The position numbers were made by a program, and so were the translations under genes. From Parachlamydiaceae bacterium (lineage in GTDB: Bacteria; Chlamydiota; Chlamydiia; Chlamydiales; Parachlamydiaceae): a stretch of 7,032 nt of DNA. Numbering within the stretch: the first letter of the stretch is position 1; the number at the start of each line of letters is the position of its first letter. The notes below the pieces were generated by a model, which ran no database searches, was not told the DNA's origin, and saw only the letters and a program-made list of their open reading frames with translations. This document shows, in pieces, positions 6,310 to 7,032 of the stretch. The stretch spans positions 1 through 7,032 of the forward strand of contig JACDGH010000138.1 in assembly GCA_013815395.1 (NCBI GenBank), read 5' to 3'.

Positions 6310-6389
6310 GAGCCGCACTTCCGAGGCTGACAGTAATTAGAAGGCAAAATAATCTATTGCCTTCTAATTAAGCCTCGGAAGTGCGGCTC
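6310..6389. repeat. 80-bp nested palindrome, MITE-like or intergenic hairpin element
   Basis: The outer arms GAGCCGCACTTCCGAGGCT (6310-6328) and 6371-6389 are perfect 19-bp inverted repeats, 13 of 19 being G or C. The inner arms AATTAGAAGGCAA (6335-6347) and 6357-6369 are perfect 13-bp inverted repeats around a 9-base loop. Six bases separate the arms on the left and one base on the right. In all, 64 of 80 bases can pair. The element lies between the ends of convergent genes, but no T run follows on either strand, so it is not a standard intrinsic terminator. Its nested palindromic form and GC-rich arms in AT-rich surroundings fit a MITE or chromosomal hairpin repeat. A partial relative lies at 4592-4622. 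No target-site duplication is obvious. Confidence 0.75.
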
Positions 6390-6464
6390 TAAACGAGCCC
6401 AGGCGAAGGGCAACTGCAGGCCAGGAATTCTCATCCTATATCTAACTATTCGTTTCAGCCCTGC
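6390..6464. other. GC-rich convergent intergenic tail with small hairpins
   Basis: The stretch right of the palindrome remains GC-rich to about 6434, unlike the rest of the intergenic DNA. GGCTC (6385-6389) and GAGCC (6395-6399) form a 5-bp hairpin that would compete with the outer arm of the large palindrome, and GCCC (6397-6400) with GGGC (6408-6411) forms another. The composition suggests it belongs to the same inserted element or is its remnant. From about 6435 to the stop codon of the right-hand gene at 6465 the sequence is ordinary. No gene is seen. Confidence 0.4.
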
Positions 6465-7032
6465 TCAGGCTTGCAGATAATACCCATGGCCATTGCGTTT
6501 AACAATTCTATAAATCATTTTTAAATCGATCATTTTTTTTATGATACAACCAAGGTATGTAGCTTCATAATATTGTTCATCTTCATAAGAACTTGCTTGC
6601 ACAGCTTTGTTGATTAACTCTGTTGACTTTTGACCAAAAGGCGGCTTATTAATTGAGATATACACATATCTTCTTTGTTTAATAGAATCCTCAGGGGAAG
6701 CTTTTGAAATTTGATCATTCATGGCTTCAACAAGATTAAATGTCATCGTCTTGAGAGTTTCTGCTTCTTCAGGATATTCAGAAAAGTCCATTAAACCAGG
6801 CTTTAGTTGAATAGGTTCATTTCCAGAAAAAATGTTATTTTTTTCATAATACTCATTTAATTGCAGTCCATGCTCAATTTCTTCAGTTCTTCCAGTGATT
6901 GCTCTAAAAAATAAGGTCGTTGGTACATTGTTTTGTTCTGCAACGGCCCTAACAATCTCTGCTTGACTTTCTGTGACACAACGAACTAACCCTCGTCTAA
7001 GCACGCCAATCCTCCCTGAGCCAGCACCAAAC
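6465..7032 (-). CDS. Unrecognised protein, C-terminal part; 5' end probably beyond the right edge
   Basis: The minus frame is open from the right edge to TGA at 6467-6465. A possible GTG start at 7004, with GGGAGGA five bases upstream, would give 179 residues. I favour a longer protein: the nine upstream codons have no stop, are rich in G and C like coding rather than intergenic DNA here, and encode a glycine-rich FGAGSGRIG that reads straight into VLRRGLVRC. That motif recalls a Rossmann-type nucleotide-binding loop, but it lacks a P-loop lysine and the following sequence does not confirm any family. The rest is soluble and mixed helical, acidic in the middle, ending in a basic segment (KRNGHGYYLQA). 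The region from YLGCIIKK to the end could be a small winged-helix-like tail, which is a guess. There is no LRR and no similarity to the neighbouring genes. It converges with paralogue C across the palindromic element. Confidence 0.7.
   Translation of the reverse strand, partial: FGAGSGRIGVLRRGLVRCVTESQAEIVRAVAEQNNVPTTLFFRAITGRTEEIEHGLQLNEYYEKNNIFSGNEPIQLKPGLMDFSEYPEEAETLKTMTFNLVEAMNDQISKASPEDSIKQRRYVYISINKPPFGQKSTELINKAVQASSYEDEQYYEATYLGCIIKKMIDLKMIYRIVKRNGHGYYLQA

Noticed and set aside
6310..6389. Standard rho-independent terminator
   Set aside because: The hairpin is strong but no T run follows the outer stem on either strand.
7005..7028. Walker A P-loop in the right-hand gene
   Set aside because: GAGSGRIG lacks the Lys followed by Ser/Thr required for the motif, and no Walker B is evident.

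Overview
The window is AT-rich and coding-dense. It is dominated by leucine-rich-repeat (LRR) genes with a eukaryote-like flavour. Three tandem paralogues (about 505 residues each) lie on the plus strand, and a fourth, unrelated LRR gene is read divergently off the left edge. The best guess for the source is an intracellular bacterium of amoebae or other protists, most likely a Parachlamydiaceae-type environmental chlamydia, because such genomes carry large families of LRR proteins thought to act in the host cell. This is inferred from gene content and composition; the window holds no marker gene that would settle it.

Layout, left to right. (1) Positions 1-1241, minus strand: an uninterrupted 413-codon frame that starts at 1241 behind a strong ribosome binding site and leaves the window on the left. 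It encodes a helical N-terminal region, then about seven cysteine-rich LRRs of 19-21 residues. (2) 1242-1459: a very AT-rich divergent intergenic region, probably holding promoters for both directions. (3) 1460-2983, 3014-4534 and 4729-6243, plus strand: paralogues A, B and C, each with a conserved N-terminal domain of about 220 residues, ten LRRs of 27-28 residues with a conserved Cys (FBXL/AMN1-like) and a charged C-terminal cap. A and B are 30 bp apart and look co-transcribed. C has its own 194-bp upstream region. (4) 6244-6464: a gap between convergent genes, with a weak AT-rich terminator, an 80-bp GC-rich nested palindrome with perfect 19-bp and 13-bp arms, and a GC-rich tail. (5) 6465-7032, minus strand: the C-terminal part of an unrecognised protein whose frame is still open at the right edge.

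The three paralogues appear to have arisen by duplication of a unit that included the leader and 3' flank. Their N-terminal coding DNA is nearly identical in patches, and the closest partner changes from patch to patch (A=C, then A=B), which suggests gene conversion. The LRR halves have diverged much more. That pattern fits a family with one shared N-terminal job (possibly secretion or a common interaction) and a diversified binding surface. No signal peptide or membrane segment is evident. Export by a type III system into a host cell is a reasonable hypothesis, but nothing visible here proves it. I found no CRISPR array, tRNA, rRNA, transposase or clear new enzymatic system. The most unusual items are the cysteine-ladder LRR gene on the left, the mosaic tandem array, and the palindromic element with a rearranged relative between B and C.
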